DNA from: Flavobacterium sp. TR2
GTDB taxonomy: Bacteria > Bacteroidota > Bacteroidia > Flavobacteriales > Flavobacteriaceae
Direction of reading: 5' to 3'
Assembly (NCBI RefSeq): GCF_025252405.1
Contig: NZ_CP104307.1
Span: forward strand, 3,844,001-3,908,000
Length of the DNA stretch: 64,000 nucleotides
Position numbers and translations under genes: made by a program. This document shows, one piece after another, positions 36,739 through 46,992 of this stretch (within the stretch, counting starts at the first letter, position 1; the number at the start of each line of letters is the position of its first letter). The notes beneath the pieces were generated by a model. The model was not told the origin of the DNA, ran no database searches, and saw nothing but the letters and a program-made list of their open reading frames with translations.

Positions 36739-39711
36739 TTATTTCTGCTTATTGATATTCGTTTCCCGCAGCCAATTTGTTAAAGCCTCACATGATGCTA
36801 ATCTCGCCTGAGGATCTGCATCAGTTTTTATTGCGTCGAGCCATTCAAAATAAAGCGCTTCAAACTTTTGCATTCTCGAAATGCCCAGCCATTTAAAATT
36901 TAAAGTCAGATAGCCCGGTGCAATTGCTTTTATCAAATCCTCAGCAAACATTTTAAATTCCTTATCCTGAAAACGGGCTGGCCATGCAGGCAAAACAATA
37001 GTGGCTTTTAAACTGTAAAAATTTTCATTAACCACTCCATTGCCTGATAGTTTTGCAAGAAGTTCGATGCACGGATATCTGAAAATTTTATTTTCCTGCA
37101 TTTTATGGATTTCAGCTATGACCTTTTTAAGATCTCCGTCAAAATCTTGACTTTTTTTACTGAATATGGCTGTATTGACAAGAGTAAATTCTTCGTCGTC
37201 AAGAAATTTAACTTTAAAATCAAAATCGTCTCCTGGCGTTTTCTTTCCTAGGTTTTTTACTGCATTTTTTAGTTTTGTCAAGCGTCTCTCTCTTTCTTCA
37301 AAACTAGTCCATTCATCATTTTTAAAAAGTATGCTGTCTTCGCTTTCATAATAGCTGAATCCAAAATTAGGCTGATCTAGTTTGGGGCGCATCAATAAAT
37401 GTTCGACCAGATGAAACCCTTCGGACTCTATGCTTAGTCTCTTTAAGGATTCTATTACATCATTCAAGGCATTCATTGCCATGCTTTTTATTTTATAGCT
37501 GCCAATTGCCTGCCATTTTTCTTCTGGGCTTATACTATCTTTTTGAGGCGGTTTGTATATAATGATGTATTTGCCATCTTTAGGAATTATTTTGTAGTTC
37601 TCCTTCATAATTCCGAACTCTAAGACCGAAATAGTCTGCGAATTGAATATATAGGATTGATTTATGCTGTCTATCTCTAAGTTTTCGGCTCCTTCTATAT
37701 TTTCTATCACATTGCTTACTACAGCAAGATTCTCATCATTAAATTCGACAATATCTATTTCCTGCTCCTGCTCGGCGGCTGGTTCTGGTTTCACTGGCGT
37801 AATGATATATTTTTTGTCTGCATTGTTAAAAACATCTGTCAGTCTTCGTCGCATGAGACTTTCTTTCCTTGATTTAAACTTTGTTAAACTAGGGTATTCC
37901 AGATGGTTGATATTGAGGTACAAGGATATTTTATATTCAAAACCAGACATTAGGTTAACCTGAGACGAATAGTCGTAACCTTTAATTTTGCCTTGATCGA
38001 TATGGAGCAAATGGTTTAAAACATTAGCTTTCCACTGCAGCACAAAGGTATCGCGCTCCAAATTGCTTCCTCCAATATAACTATTAAAATACTGCAGTAT
38101 AGGATAAATGCTGAGTTTACGATTAAATCGTCCCAGTAAATGGTCTAATATTTTATTCTTTCTGTCTATGTAGATTTCTGGCGTCTCTACAGCGCTTAAC
38201 AAGGCTTTCATGTAGCCATTGTCTTCATCGCTTTGAAAATTTTCCCACTTCATTTCATTTACAAACGAAGCGCGATTATCACCATTCTGATTGTATTCTT
38301 TTAATATCTCTCGAATATCAGGAACCGCATAAAGATCTTGGGTATAATATGACTTCTGATTCTTTCTGCTTAAGTCGGTCGCATACAGGTTTCCTAAATT
38401 TGCCAATTGCGCCGAATAATTTGCGAGTATCTGTTCAAAAAAAAGCAAATAGGCTTTGAGCTGTTTGGCAACTGCTTTACGCTCTTTTGTTTCAGATTTA
38501 GATAATCCGTTTGCGCCTATGCCATAGACAGCGGGAAAGTAATTTTGTATCGAATAGTAAGTTCCCACGTCTTTGTAAGTGCCTGCTTTAATATCACGGC
38601 TGTGTTTTTTGTCTGCATACTCTTTTTTTATTTGAGTTTTTAAAGGCTCTCTGTGCTCATACAACTCTAAAAAAAGCGCTTCATTGATCGGAATGCGATA
38701 GTCGTCTGAATATAATTTTACGTTTTTTAAAAAAGTATCTTTATCTAAATAAGCAAAATGATCTTTCTTTAACCGAAACGGCAAACTATCTGTTTTTTCT
38801 GTTACATCATTTTCATCAGAAGCTGTTTCTTCAGTATCGCAATCGTCAAGATTCTCTATGGTTAGATTTTGAATGTAACTAACACCATCCAGCACCGTTA
38901 TGGTATTGGTAACATCTATCGGATCTATTTCTGTAGCAATAGGTTTTAAATCTTTTTCTAATAGTATTCCGTTGGTTAATAAGGGGCCGTCGTAAATCTG
39001 TTCGATAGCATATCCCATGTCCAGCAGTTCGGATTTAGAATAAAATCGGATTTTAGGGTTTAGCAAAGATTCGATCTTATTGTAGATTCTAAGCAATATT
39101 TCTTCGGGAGCTGAGGTGTATTTAATGCTAATATTTGCATGAATGGCTATATTTTGACATTTTAAGATAATGACATCTCCCATTATATCTTCACAAATAT
39201 TGCGTTTGGAGAGCGTTAGTTTTCTAATCTTTTCTTTAAACTTTTCTTCCGCTTCTTTATCGGTAACAAACTGATTGGTTATGGTTTCATTGGCTCTTAC
39301 TACAATTCTATAAAGCCCTTTTATGTAATGGCTGCCGTGCACAGAAAGAACTGGATTAAACATGATGTTGTTTACTTCCTTTACTTTGTCTAAAATAACT
39401 TTTCTAAAGTCACTAACCGTTACAGGATTGCACGTCAAAATATGTTCTTTTTCAAAAAAGGCGTGCTGGTTCCTGTTTATCAGCCCTCTGCTATTGGTTA
39501 GGATATCTTCGGTGCTTAAATTTGCCTTATAATGCAAATCGGTTAGTGCAAAACACAACTGCTCCAAAAGGGTAATGCCCGGATCATGAATATTATAGTC
39601 TGTCCATAGATGCCCTGTTAGTCGCTGCACTAAATCTATTGCCTGTTTTAAAATAACTTCAAAATCAGATGTAGGATCTATGTTTTTATTTATAAACCGA
39701 GGTTCAATCAT
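36739..39711 (-). CDS. eCIS baseplate wedge protein (Afp12-like)
   Basis: A 990-residue protein. The N-terminus carries the baseplate wedge signature LWTDYNIHDPGITLLEQLCF and ALTDLHYK, shared with large baseplate proteins of phage-tail-like particles. The centre has long charged helical stretches and an acidic segment (DDCDTEETASDENDVTEKTD). The C-terminal region includes FHLVEHLLMRP. It sits between the possible fibre gene and the tape-measure gene, the position of afp12 relative to afp14. It should build the baseplate ring with the larger baseplate J-like protein. Confidence 0.88.
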   Translation of the reverse strand: MIEPRFINKNIDPTSDFEVILKQAIDLVQRLTGHLWTDYNIHDPGITLLEQLCFALTDLHYKANLSTEDILTNSRGLINRNQHAFFEKEHILTCNPVTVSDFRKVILDKVKEVNNIMFNPVLSVHGSHYIKGLYRIVVRANETITNQFVTDKEAEEKFKEKIRKLTLSKRNICEDIMGDVIILKCQNIAIHANISIKYTSAPEEILLRIYNKIESLLNPKIRFYSKSELLDMGYAIEQIYDGPLLTNGILLEKDLKPIATEIDPIDVTNTITVLDGVSYIQNLTIENLDDCDTEETASDENDVTEKTDSLPFRLKKDHFAYLDKDTFLKNVKLYSDDYRIPINEALFLELYEHREPLKTQIKKEYADKKHSRDIKAGTYKDVGTYYSIQNYFPAVYGIGANGLSKSETKERKAVAKQLKAYLLFFEQILANYSAQLANLGNLYATDLSRKNQKSYYTQDLYAVPDIREILKEYNQNGDNRASFVNEMKWENFQSDEDNGYMKALLSAVETPEIYIDRKNKILDHLLGRFNRKLSIYPILQYFNSYIGGSNLERDTFVLQWKANVLNHLLHIDQGKIKGYDYSSQVNLMSGFEYKISLYLNINHLEYPSLTKFKSRKESLMRRRLTDVFNNADKKYIITPVKPEPAAEQEQEIDIVEFNDENLAVVSNVIENIEGAENLEIDSINQSYIFNSQTISVLEFGIMKENYKIIPKDGKYIIIYKPPQKDSISPEEKWQAIGSYKIKSMAMNALNDVIESLKRLSIESEGFHLVEHLLMRPKLDQPNFGFSYYESEDSILFKNDEWTSFEERERRLTKLKNAVKNLGKKTPGDDFDFKVKFLDDEEFTLVNTAIFSKKSQDFDGDLKKVIAEIHKMQENKIFRYPCIELLAKLSGNGVVNENFYSLKATIVLPAWPARFQDKEFKMFAEDLIKAIAPGYLTLNFKWLGISRMQKFEALYFEWLDAIKTDADPQARLASCEALTNWLRETNINKQK

Positions 39712-39743
39712 GTTTTTATGTATTCAGTATTCTGATGTCGCAA

Positions 39744-40589
39744 TTAAATTCTCTTATTCTGATTCTCCTTATCAATAAAACTATCTTGTTTCTTCGGATA
39801 ATAGCAATTGGCAGGCACAAAAAGTTCATCATCCCAAAGTTCACAAATGGTGTAGTATATCATTGCACCAGAACCAAAATTCGAATTCGAACGCATTTGC
39901 AGTTTGTAATTATGCGTGGTGCCATGCCAGCGTAAGTTCAATTTGTTCCAAATCGACCAAAATGATCCATAATAAGCACGGGTTTTTCTAATTTTAGACC
40001 GTGATTTTCCAAATGTGCTTAGCGCTATAGCGTGCATGATAGAAAATCTTCCGGAGTGTTTTATTCCTGCGCGTGCCACAATTTCAAATGCTTGGCAATT
40101 ATCCAACTCAGGAGTGATGTCGTGCCATTCACCATCGGCGGGAATTTCTTTGTTTTTGTTGTAAGTTCCCGTTCTTCCTTTAGAAGCGGTAAAACCATTT
40201 ACATCCAGCTTAAAGTTATTTTTACTTTTATTCCCAATTCCTAAACTTCCGTCGTTATGAAAGTAAAATGATTTCTCTTCATCTGTTGCCTCAGATTTTA
40301 ATGTATCTGATCGGAATTTAAGGCTCGGCTTGTCCAGCAAATCTTTTTCAACATAAAAAAAAGGCTCTAAACGGTCAATGTTTTTGTAAAAAGTAATTAA
40401 TCTGGACGATGTTCCTAAAGAAGTTATGCTATAACCGTTTTCCTCGTCTTTGGATATTCCATCATCGTGCTGAATAATTACAGAATCGATCAGTGATTTA
40501 AAATGAGTTTCGTTCGGAATTCTTCCATTTCTAAAGTATTCTATTAACTCGGCTCTTCCGTGTAATTTTTTTATATCGTTATCTGCCAT
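39744..40589 (-). CDS. Unknown eCIS protein, possible tail fibre or fibre adaptor
   Basis: A 281-residue protein placed between two baseplate genes. The N-terminal part is helical and charged (KLHGRAELIEYFRNGRIPNE). A middle segment (FHNDGSLGIGNKSKNNFKLD, then VNGFTASKGRTG) resembles the shaft-to-head region of phage and eCIS fibres. The C-terminal part is a compact beta-rich region (WHDITPELDNCQAFEIVARA, LRWHGTTHNYKLQMRS). No fibre gene is otherwise obvious in the operon, so this is the best candidate for a receptor-binding element. There is no motif proof. Confidence 0.55.
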   Translation of the reverse strand: MADNDIKKLHGRAELIEYFRNGRIPNETHFKSLIDSVIIQHDDGISKDEENGYSITSLGTSSRLITFYKNIDRLEPFFYVEKDLLDKPSLKFRSDTLKSEATDEEKSFYFHNDGSLGIGNKSKNNFKLDVNGFTASKGRTGTYNKNKEIPADGEWHDITPELDNCQAFEIVARAGIKHSGRFSIMHAIALSTFGKSRSKIRKTRAYYGSFWSIWNKLNLRWHGTTHNYKLQMRSNSNFGSGAMIYYTICELWDDELFVPANCYYPKKQDSFIDKENQNKRI

Positions 40590-40594
40590 ATTCT

Positions 40595-43500
40595 TTAAAT
40601 GTTAGGATTAATAATAAAATTAAAAAGTTCATCATCATCGTCATATTCAGTATCTGAGGCATCATTGTCTGGCGTATTAATGCCCGGATCTTCTTCTATT
40701 AAAAGTTCGTCGCCCACTAAGAAATCGGCAATACCAAGCGGCACTGCCGTTTTATGGATCGGTTTGTCCAACACCTTTAGCATATGGTACTCTGAAGGCA
40801 CAAATACCGAAGCTGGAGAAGAACATTCGATGTATTTTATATCATACAAAGCGCTATCAACTACTCTTGAAACCAGCACATCATTTGACGATTGCCTTTC
40901 TTTATAAAAATGAATCAATGAAAATCCGGTTACATACTCAATATAAGGACGTGTTTTGATAAACAGCAGCAAATCTGATTTGTAGATACGGTTTCCTATT
41001 TTAAAATCATCGTATTTGTCATAAAGCCAAGGCGCTATATAATTATTAATGTCTTTGTTCAGCTTACGCACATAATTCCCAGAATCCTCTTTCGCCTTAT
41101 CGGTCAAAACAACTTCGCAGACTACTTTTACCCTTTCGTAAATAGGATTTCCTACTTCTATCGTTATAAAGGGAGAAATGATTTTGTCGAGAAATGACTT
41201 TACATCAAATAATGTCAACAAGCTTACTCTCGGCACATCTTTAAAAGGGTGGTTGTTCCTCGATTCTTTCGGAATCAATACCAAATGTAAATTTGTTCCT
41301 TCTACAATTTCATACCCTTCTATTTCTGTATTAAAACATTTTACCATCATTATTTCTGGAAAATTTTCTAATACAACTTGCTCAATATCTCGGTTTTGAA
41401 CAGGCCTTTGTTTGTGTCTCAGCCTTTCGCTTACTCTCGTGTAGAACTTATCTGTGCTTTCTGGCGGTTCGCCATTAATGGAGCTAAACAATTGCCATAA
41501 AGCGCTAACGCCTTTTATTGTTTTTTCAAATCCCTTAATTGAATAAGGGGGAATAGAAACGGTTTTCTTCGTATAATTTTCGGGCAGATATTTTCTTGTC
41601 GCAACCACGCCATTGCAAGCAATGCCTAATAAATTTGGTTTAGTGGCCACGCCATCTACCGTTGTTGCTTTAATCCAAAATAAATCTGGATTCATAATGG
41701 TATTTCCCGACGGGATGCTGGATGGCGCAAAAAGCCTAATAATTCCAGATCCCATAAAATCATTAGTTGTATCAAAAATAATGTCTTTGTCTGAAAAAGG
41801 AATCCAAGTATTGTTTTTAAGATAGCTCCATATCAATTCTGTTTTTTGCAACGTATAATGAAAGCTGGAATCTTCGAATTTAAACAAAAGGTTCAGTTCA
41901 GATTTTGGCTCAACATCCTTTAAACCAATGCATAAATTATCGTAATCCAAAAATTCAGGCATAAACTTAGTCTGCTTTTTATACTTGTTGGGATAGATGT
42001 AATCATATCCAAACGGGTAATCATGAATCAGCTGAATTTTACAGTTTTCACGATTTGCCGCTCCATCCAGAATTTCTGAATATTCAAGCGTATAATCTAT
42101 TGCAATTGATTTTATAATTGGAATAATAGGCTGATTGGGCAAAGCTTGCTTTAATGCTTTTTTTTTAGCCTGGCTCATAACCGCTTCGGGAAAAATTTTA
42201 GTAAAAACTTCTTGTCCAAATGTTTCCTGCGGAGAAGAAAGCTCTAGCCTTAAAGTTCCATCTACAGCAAACGGATTATTGTTGTCGGAAGCTACCAGCG
42301 ATGGTTCATTAATAAAATCAAGCTTGCTAAAATCTATCTTATCGATTACCGTAAAATCACTTAAGAATCCATTGCTGTTAATGGCAAACAATTCTTTTTG
42401 CTGCTGATTTTTGGTATTCAAATATAAATTCTGCGTTTTTAGCGCCTTAATGCTGACCTTAAAAGAATTGTTCCTAAAAGGATCTGGATATTCTTTATAG
42501 TAAGTTTCAAATCCTCCGTAGTCTCGAGGCAAGTTCAACCAGCTGATGTTTATAGAAAAATCAGTTAAATATCGATTAAAAACATTGGTATTCTTGATAT
42601 CCAAAAACGATCCTAAGATTGGCTGCGGACCAAATATTTGAAAAGGGCTCGTTGGACTTACCAAACCGATACTGTTTTGCAAGAGCAGCGAACGGAATCC
42701 TTTTACTTCGCTTTTAATTGTAATGCGTTCTATTACTATATCTTGCAGAAAACTATAAGCATAATGTTTGCTGAAATTGTTGAGCCCTATGCGAACAATT
42801 GGAAACTTAGAATCAAAATTGAGATTATGAACTCCCTGATTGTAATTGTCAATGGGTTCTTCAATAGCATTTAATTTCAAAATAATCTCTATTGATTCGG
42901 CTCCATTGGGCGGTGCATGAAACTTTACAAAATATTTTTTTATGTTTTCCCAGCCTTTTGTTGAAGTATAGGTTATGACAAATGCGCTTGATAAAAGCTC
43001 GTAGATAATCGTTTCAATCGTTTTTGCACTTTTTTCAGATTCATTTATATTCTTGCCGTAGTAATATTTGTTGTCATTAATAGTGTCTCTGTACGATGAA
43101 AAGTACTCATACATAGCTTCAAAACTTTTTGTCTCTAATTTGAATTTTATGTTAATGGTTCTTTCTCCTTCGGGCAAGTACAAGAGCGGTGATGCTACGT
43201 ATATGCCTAAATTCGCATTATCCATCGTTCGCATATTACCGAGCTTTCCCTGCTGATCTTCGCCAAGACATGGCCACGAAATATAACTATCTTTGTTTTT
43301 TTGATAATCGGCTACCGAAAAAACCTTTGGAGAAGCTTGATAAACCTGATTTTCAATTATATTACTGATGTCAAGTTTCTTAGAAGCAACTTGGGCAAAC
43401 TGGCTGACAAAAATAGTTTTGGTCTCCACTATTGTGGCTGCAGACAACGTAATAGGATTGCTTAACTCATAAATTATAGGCTGTTCTTCATTCGGAATTT

Positions 43501-44452
43501 CTGCTATCAATAATTCTGAAGGCGAAATTTCTAATCGCTTTACTCCTATTTCCGGTTCGATAATGATGTTAAGCTGATCGCGATGTCCTTTTTTGGGCTT
43601 TAGCTCTAAAACATTTTTATAATAATACTCAAGATGCCTGCGATTAAAATCATTAATTTTTACTTGCGCTGACTTATACAAATCCAAAAAACCAATTAAT
43701 AGCGCGATCTGCGGCAAAAATTGGGCTTCTAGTATGCTATTTCTTGAAATATAGGATCTTGATGCTCGCACTAAATTATTGAATTTTGCAATGACAGATT
43801 CAAACAAAGCAGATAAATAGCGGATAGATCCATTTATTTTTTCCTTGTTAGAGCTTTCTAAAAGCATTGGCAAACTGACCTCTTCTTTTTTTTTAAGTCC
43901 CGATAATTTCGGATGCGGGTCAGGGTTTTTGAAGCTGATAAATACTAAAGAAGCCTCTTCGCAAAAGTTTTTTAAATTGGCTGATTCTTTATGAGTTGAT
44001 TGAATATTGATCAATAACTCTCCTAAATCATTCGGGAAAGGCAAAGCATTCAATAGATGCTGGAGTTTTGTTAATTGGGCAATTACATCAAATAAAAAGT
44101 CTATCAATCGAGTCAATTTGTCCAATCGCTCAGATAATAGGTTACTGTGGCTGTCATGCTCAATTGTTTTTTTAATGGCGCCAAACTGACTGCTTAAATC
44201 GACAACATCTATTCTGCTGATTAAGAGGGCAGCGAGATAAGGATCATTATACAGAAAATCTTCCCAAGTTCCATCTATCTCATTGGTTTGCGCATTGTAA
44301 TAATTAAACTGAGCTGAAATTTTATGAATGTAACTGATCATTTCAGGAATATCCCGCGAATCAATTTTAAAATAATCAGGCATCAAAGTATCAAGCATTC
44401 GCTGTGCCTGGCTAAGCCCTTGATTTGATGTCATAAATATTTCGCTGTTCAT
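40595..44452 (-). CDS. eCIS baseplate J/gp6-like protein (Afp11-like)
   Basis: A 1285-residue protein, the largest in the operon. The C-terminal third has the baseplate J-type features FYTRVSERLRHKQRPVQNRD, IEQVVLENFPEIMMVKCF and VVCEVVLTDKAKEDSG. The middle contains many beta strands, including GSGIIRLFAPSSIPSG. It begins 8 bases after the gp25-like gene, which matches the afp9/10/11 gene order. It should form the wedge of the baseplate that triggers sheath contraction. The C-terminal tail is strongly acidic (DNDASDTEYDDDDELF). Confidence 0.88.
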   Translation of the reverse strand: MNSEIFMTSNQGLSQAQRMLDTLMPDYFKIDSRDIPEMISYIHKISAQFNYYNAQTNEIDGTWEDFLYNDPYLAALLISRIDVVDLSSQFGAIKKTIEHDSHSNLLSERLDKLTRLIDFLFDVIAQLTKLQHLLNALPFPNDLGELLINIQSTHKESANLKNFCEEASLVFISFKNPDPHPKLSGLKKKEEVSLPMLLESSNKEKINGSIRYLSALFESVIAKFNNLVRASRSYISRNSILEAQFLPQIALLIGFLDLYKSAQVKINDFNRRHLEYYYKNVLELKPKKGHRDQLNIIIEPEIGVKRLEISPSELLIAEIPNEEQPIIYELSNPITLSAATIVETKTIFVSQFAQVASKKLDISNIIENQVYQASPKVFSVADYQKNKDSYISWPCLGEDQQGKLGNMRTMDNANLGIYVASPLLYLPEGERTINIKFKLETKSFEAMYEYFSSYRDTINDNKYYYGKNINESEKSAKTIETIIYELLSSAFVITYTSTKGWENIKKYFVKFHAPPNGAESIEIILKLNAIEEPIDNYNQGVHNLNFDSKFPIVRIGLNNFSKHYAYSFLQDIVIERITIKSEVKGFRSLLLQNSIGLVSPTSPFQIFGPQPILGSFLDIKNTNVFNRYLTDFSINISWLNLPRDYGGFETYYKEYPDPFRNNSFKVSIKALKTQNLYLNTKNQQQKELFAINSNGFLSDFTVIDKIDFSKLDFINEPSLVASDNNNPFAVDGTLRLELSSPQETFGQEVFTKIFPEAVMSQAKKKALKQALPNQPIIPIIKSIAIDYTLEYSEILDGAANRENCKIQLIHDYPFGYDYIYPNKYKKQTKFMPEFLDYDNLCIGLKDVEPKSELNLLFKFEDSSFHYTLQKTELIWSYLKNNTWIPFSDKDIIFDTTNDFMGSGIIRLFAPSSIPSGNTIMNPDLFWIKATTVDGVATKPNLLGIACNGVVATRKYLPENYTKKTVSIPPYSIKGFEKTIKGVSALWQLFSSINGEPPESTDKFYTRVSERLRHKQRPVQNRDIEQVVLENFPEIMMVKCFNTEIEGYEIVEGTNLHLVLIPKESRNNHPFKDVPRVSLLTLFDVKSFLDKIISPFITIEVGNPIYERVKVVCEVVLTDKAKEDSGNYVRKLNKDINNYIAPWLYDKYDDFKIGNRIYKSDLLLFIKTRPYIEYVTGFSLIHFYKERQSSNDVLVSRVVDSALYDIKYIECSSPASVFVPSEYHMLKVLDKPIHKTAVPLGIADFLVGDELLIEEDPGINTPDNDASDTEYDDDDELFNFIINPNI

Positions 44453-44460
44453 ATTCTTTA

Positions 44461-44868
44461 CTATAAATTAGTCCCCTCAAGAAGGTAAAAGGGAAATACA
44501 ATATTGTGTCTAGTGTTTGTTATAATGATTTTATAATTGACTTCGATATGCAGCACTCCGTCCAATTCGTTGCGGGTTACTACTTTGGCATCAATAAAAT
44601 CGACACGCGCTTCAAAATTTAAAATTGCCTTGCTAATGGTATTGTTCAAACCTGTAACAAAAGATGCGTCATGACGCTCAAACATAAATTTTCGAAGATT
44701 GCAGCCATACTCAGGTCTCATTAATCTTTCTCCTGGATCTGTGCTCAATAAAATATGGAGACTTTCTGCAATATCGGTTTCGTCTGAGACTAATGTTACA
44801 TTTTTAGTTTCTTTGCTAAATGAAGGAGGAAATTTCCATCCTGTTCCTAAAAATGATTTTAATTCCAT
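44461..44868 (-). CDS. eCIS gp25-like baseplate protein (Afp9-like)
   Basis: A 135-residue protein of the GPW/gp25 family. SLHILLSTDPGERLMRPEYG and CNLRKFMFE are the conserved core with the E-R-x-x-x-P-x-x-G pattern. gp25 proteins nucleate sheath polymerisation at the baseplate. The gene sits 3 bases after the PAAR gene and 8 before the baseplate J-like gene. Confidence 0.95.
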   Translation of the reverse strand: MELKSFLGTGWKFPPSFSKETKNVTLVSDETDIAESLHILLSTDPGERLMRPEYGCNLRKFMFERHDASFVTGLNNTISKAILNFEARVDFIDAKVVTRNELDGVLHIEVNYKIIITNTRHNIVFPFYLLEGTNL

Positions 44869-44871
44869 TGC

Positions 44872-45171
44872 TTATCCTCCTATCAAAACGGTTGGCAAAC
44901 CCAAAACAATCGAGCCTCCATGTGCGGTCGTATCGCCCATACGAGCGGCAGGCATACCACAAATAAGTACTGTCGATGAACCTTTTACAATACTGTCAGG
45001 CGGTCCTACGCATACGAGCATATCGCCTACTCGAGCAGCAGGCAAAGAACCTATTAAAACGGTTGGAGCACCTGCTACAATTGGTCCGCCTACGTGCGGT
45101 ATTGGCGGCAGTCCTGGCGTTACCATTGGACAAGTATGCATATCTGTTATTCTAGCGGCTGGAGCTCCCAT
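44872..45171 (-). CDS. PAAR-domain spike tip protein (Afp10-like)
   Basis: A 99-residue protein made of repeated PAAR elements (PAARITDMHTC, PAARVGDMLVC, PAARMGDTTAHGG), each followed by glycine/proline/isoleucine-rich turns. PAAR proteins form a sharp metal-binding cone on the spike. The histidines and cysteines (HTC, CVG, AHGG) could hold a metal ion. It follows the VgrG-like spike gene with an 18-base gap, as expected for its partner. No extra effector domain is fused. Confidence 0.95.
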   Translation of the reverse strand: MGAPAARITDMHTCPMVTPGLPPIPHVGGPIVAGAPTVLIGSLPAARVGDMLVCVGPPDSIVKGSSTVLICGMPAARMGDTTAHGGSIVLGLPTVLIGG

Positions 45172-45189
45172 ATTTTTTTACATTTAAAG

Positions 45190-46986
45190 TTAATTTATCA
45201 TTACTATTGCACCTTTTACGGTGGTTTGTCCGCTGGCAGATAATTCTGCTGTAGCGGCTCCTTTAGCCACAAATCCTATGTTGGCATTATTGTTTATGTT
45301 TAAACCCGTCATTTTTACATCCATCTGAGCCTCAATCTCAACATTCTGCACGGCTGTTAACGAAATTTTTCCTTTTGCATCTAGAACAATGTCTTTAGAA
45401 CTTTGCACAGAAATGCCATTGGAGTCCATTGTTATTGAATTGCTGTGCTGATCTTTAATTTCTATAGATTTGGCATCATCGCTAAAAGTGATATAATTTC
45501 CTGCCGGCGTTTCTAACTTCAATATCTTTTTCTCATCATCAAATGTCATTTTGAGCTGACTTTTTGTGATAATCGTTTTGATATAATTGTTATTGTCTGC
45601 TGCGGTTGCTGCTGCGGTTTTGGCAGTGCTGTATAACGATCCCAAAATAACTGGGTAACGCGGATCATTTTCTAAAAATCCAATTATGACTTCATCTCCA
45701 ACTTCTGGCAAAAAACCTGCTCCTGCCTTATTTGTCGCATGAAAATTGGCCATTCTGGCCCATATTCCGTCTTGATTTTCAGCATTGCTTGGCAATGTGA
45801 TCAAAATGCGGAATTGAGAATCTGGGTCTCCAAATATTTTTTTTACTGTAGCAACCTGTAAACCGTTAATGGGCGGAAGCTGACCAGATGCATTAGGATA
45901 AGCGAAATCTTTATTTTCGTAGGCAAACTTTTCGTCAAGTCCAAATTTTACTTTGGTCGTCCAGTTGCCGCTCTCTAAAACGTGATTCACCATTGTCACA
46001 TAGGCATTTCCGTTAAAACGGTCTCCTACTCCTGCCAATTCAATTACAGTGTTTGGCTTTACTGTTCCATTGCCTATAAAACTGACCACTCCTCTTATGG
46101 CGGCCAATCTGATTTTTAATAAACTTGAATTTCCCCAAACCGTTAAATCTTCATTTGTAAGCGGCGTATTTGAAGTGAGCTTTAATTCTTTTTGATTTAG
46201 CTGGCCCGATAATGTTTTAGCGCTCAAATTTCCTTGTGCATTGAGAGAAGGCTCGGCTGCGTTCGACACCAATAGACTTTGCTGTTTAATATCCCAACTG
46301 CTTACCTGCAAAGCTGTAGGCTGTTTCTCTGCCGATAATTCTGCATCAAAGGAAAGAATAGATTCTCCAAAACCAATGCGAAGCACAGCATCCCCGTCAA
46401 CTTTTGGTTTACCGATTGTCATTTCGTCGCCATCTAATGCAATAACAAAACCATTAAAATCTGCACGCGCCAAAACAAAATCCCAATCTGTAGCTAGTTT
46501 TTGGAACATGGCTTCAGAAACGGCCGTTGTACTGTCAACCGTTGCAGTAACGCCGTAATTGCTGGCAATGGAATTCATAATTGCACTATCAGTTTTACTG
46601 CTAAATTGTGCTTCCGTTTTATTGTAGCACATCGTAACTGCTTTATGTTTGCAGGTAATAATTAAGGCAAAAGGCTCTCCATCATTTATACGGATCGCTT
46701 GTTTTACAATTACCCCCTTAAAAATAGATGTTTCGGCATCTGATCCGTAACCTGCTGTAATTTCAATTGTATTGCCCGGAATCAGATCGGCGCTATCGCT
46801 AATAGGAAAATCAGCAGATTCTACTGTTCCGTCAATAAGACTAATTTCAGCATATGATATTCTGTTTAATTCATGTGTAATGTATACAGATTCTACAGGG
46901 TACGAATCTTTTATTGGGCTTCCATTTGCTTTAATCGTCAGCCTTAAGGTAGGATCAGAAATATCTAATGGTGATTTTGCTGGCAT
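45190..46986 (-). CDS. eCIS spike protein, VgrG/gp27-gp5-like (Afp8-like)
   Basis: A 598-residue protein. Residues 1 to about 360 correspond to the gp27-like hub (ITHELNRISYAEISLIDG, IVKQAIRINDGEPFALIITC). About 375-455 is the OB-fold (IWARMANFHATNKAGAGFLP, EVGDEVIIGFLENDPRYPVI). About 470-598 is a repetitive beta-helix needle (ITMDSNGISVQSSKDIVLDA, KISLTAVQNVEIEAQMDVKM). It forms the trimeric spike under the tube and carries the PAAR tip. It is single-purpose, with no C-terminal effector extension. Confidence 0.95.
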   Translation of the reverse strand: MPAKSPLDISDPTLRLTIKANGSPIKDSYPVESVYITHELNRISYAEISLIDGTVESADFPISDSADLIPGNTIEITAGYGSDAETSIFKGVIVKQAIRINDGEPFALIITCKHKAVTMCYNKTEAQFSSKTDSAIMNSIASNYGVTATVDSTTAVSEAMFQKLATDWDFVLARADFNGFVIALDGDEMTIGKPKVDGDAVLRIGFGESILSFDAELSAEKQPTALQVSSWDIKQQSLLVSNAAEPSLNAQGNLSAKTLSGQLNQKELKLTSNTPLTNEDLTVWGNSSLLKIRLAAIRGVVSFIGNGTVKPNTVIELAGVGDRFNGNAYVTMVNHVLESGNWTTKVKFGLDEKFAYENKDFAYPNASGQLPPINGLQVATVKKIFGDPDSQFRILITLPSNAENQDGIWARMANFHATNKAGAGFLPEVGDEVIIGFLENDPRYPVILGSLYSTAKTAAATAADNNNYIKTIITKSQLKMTFDDEKKILKLETPAGNYITFSDDAKSIEIKDQHSNSITMDSNGISVQSSKDIVLDAKGKISLTAVQNVEIEAQMDVKMTGLNINNNANIGFVAKGAATAELSASGQTTVKGAIVMIN

Positions 46987-46992
46987 TTATTA

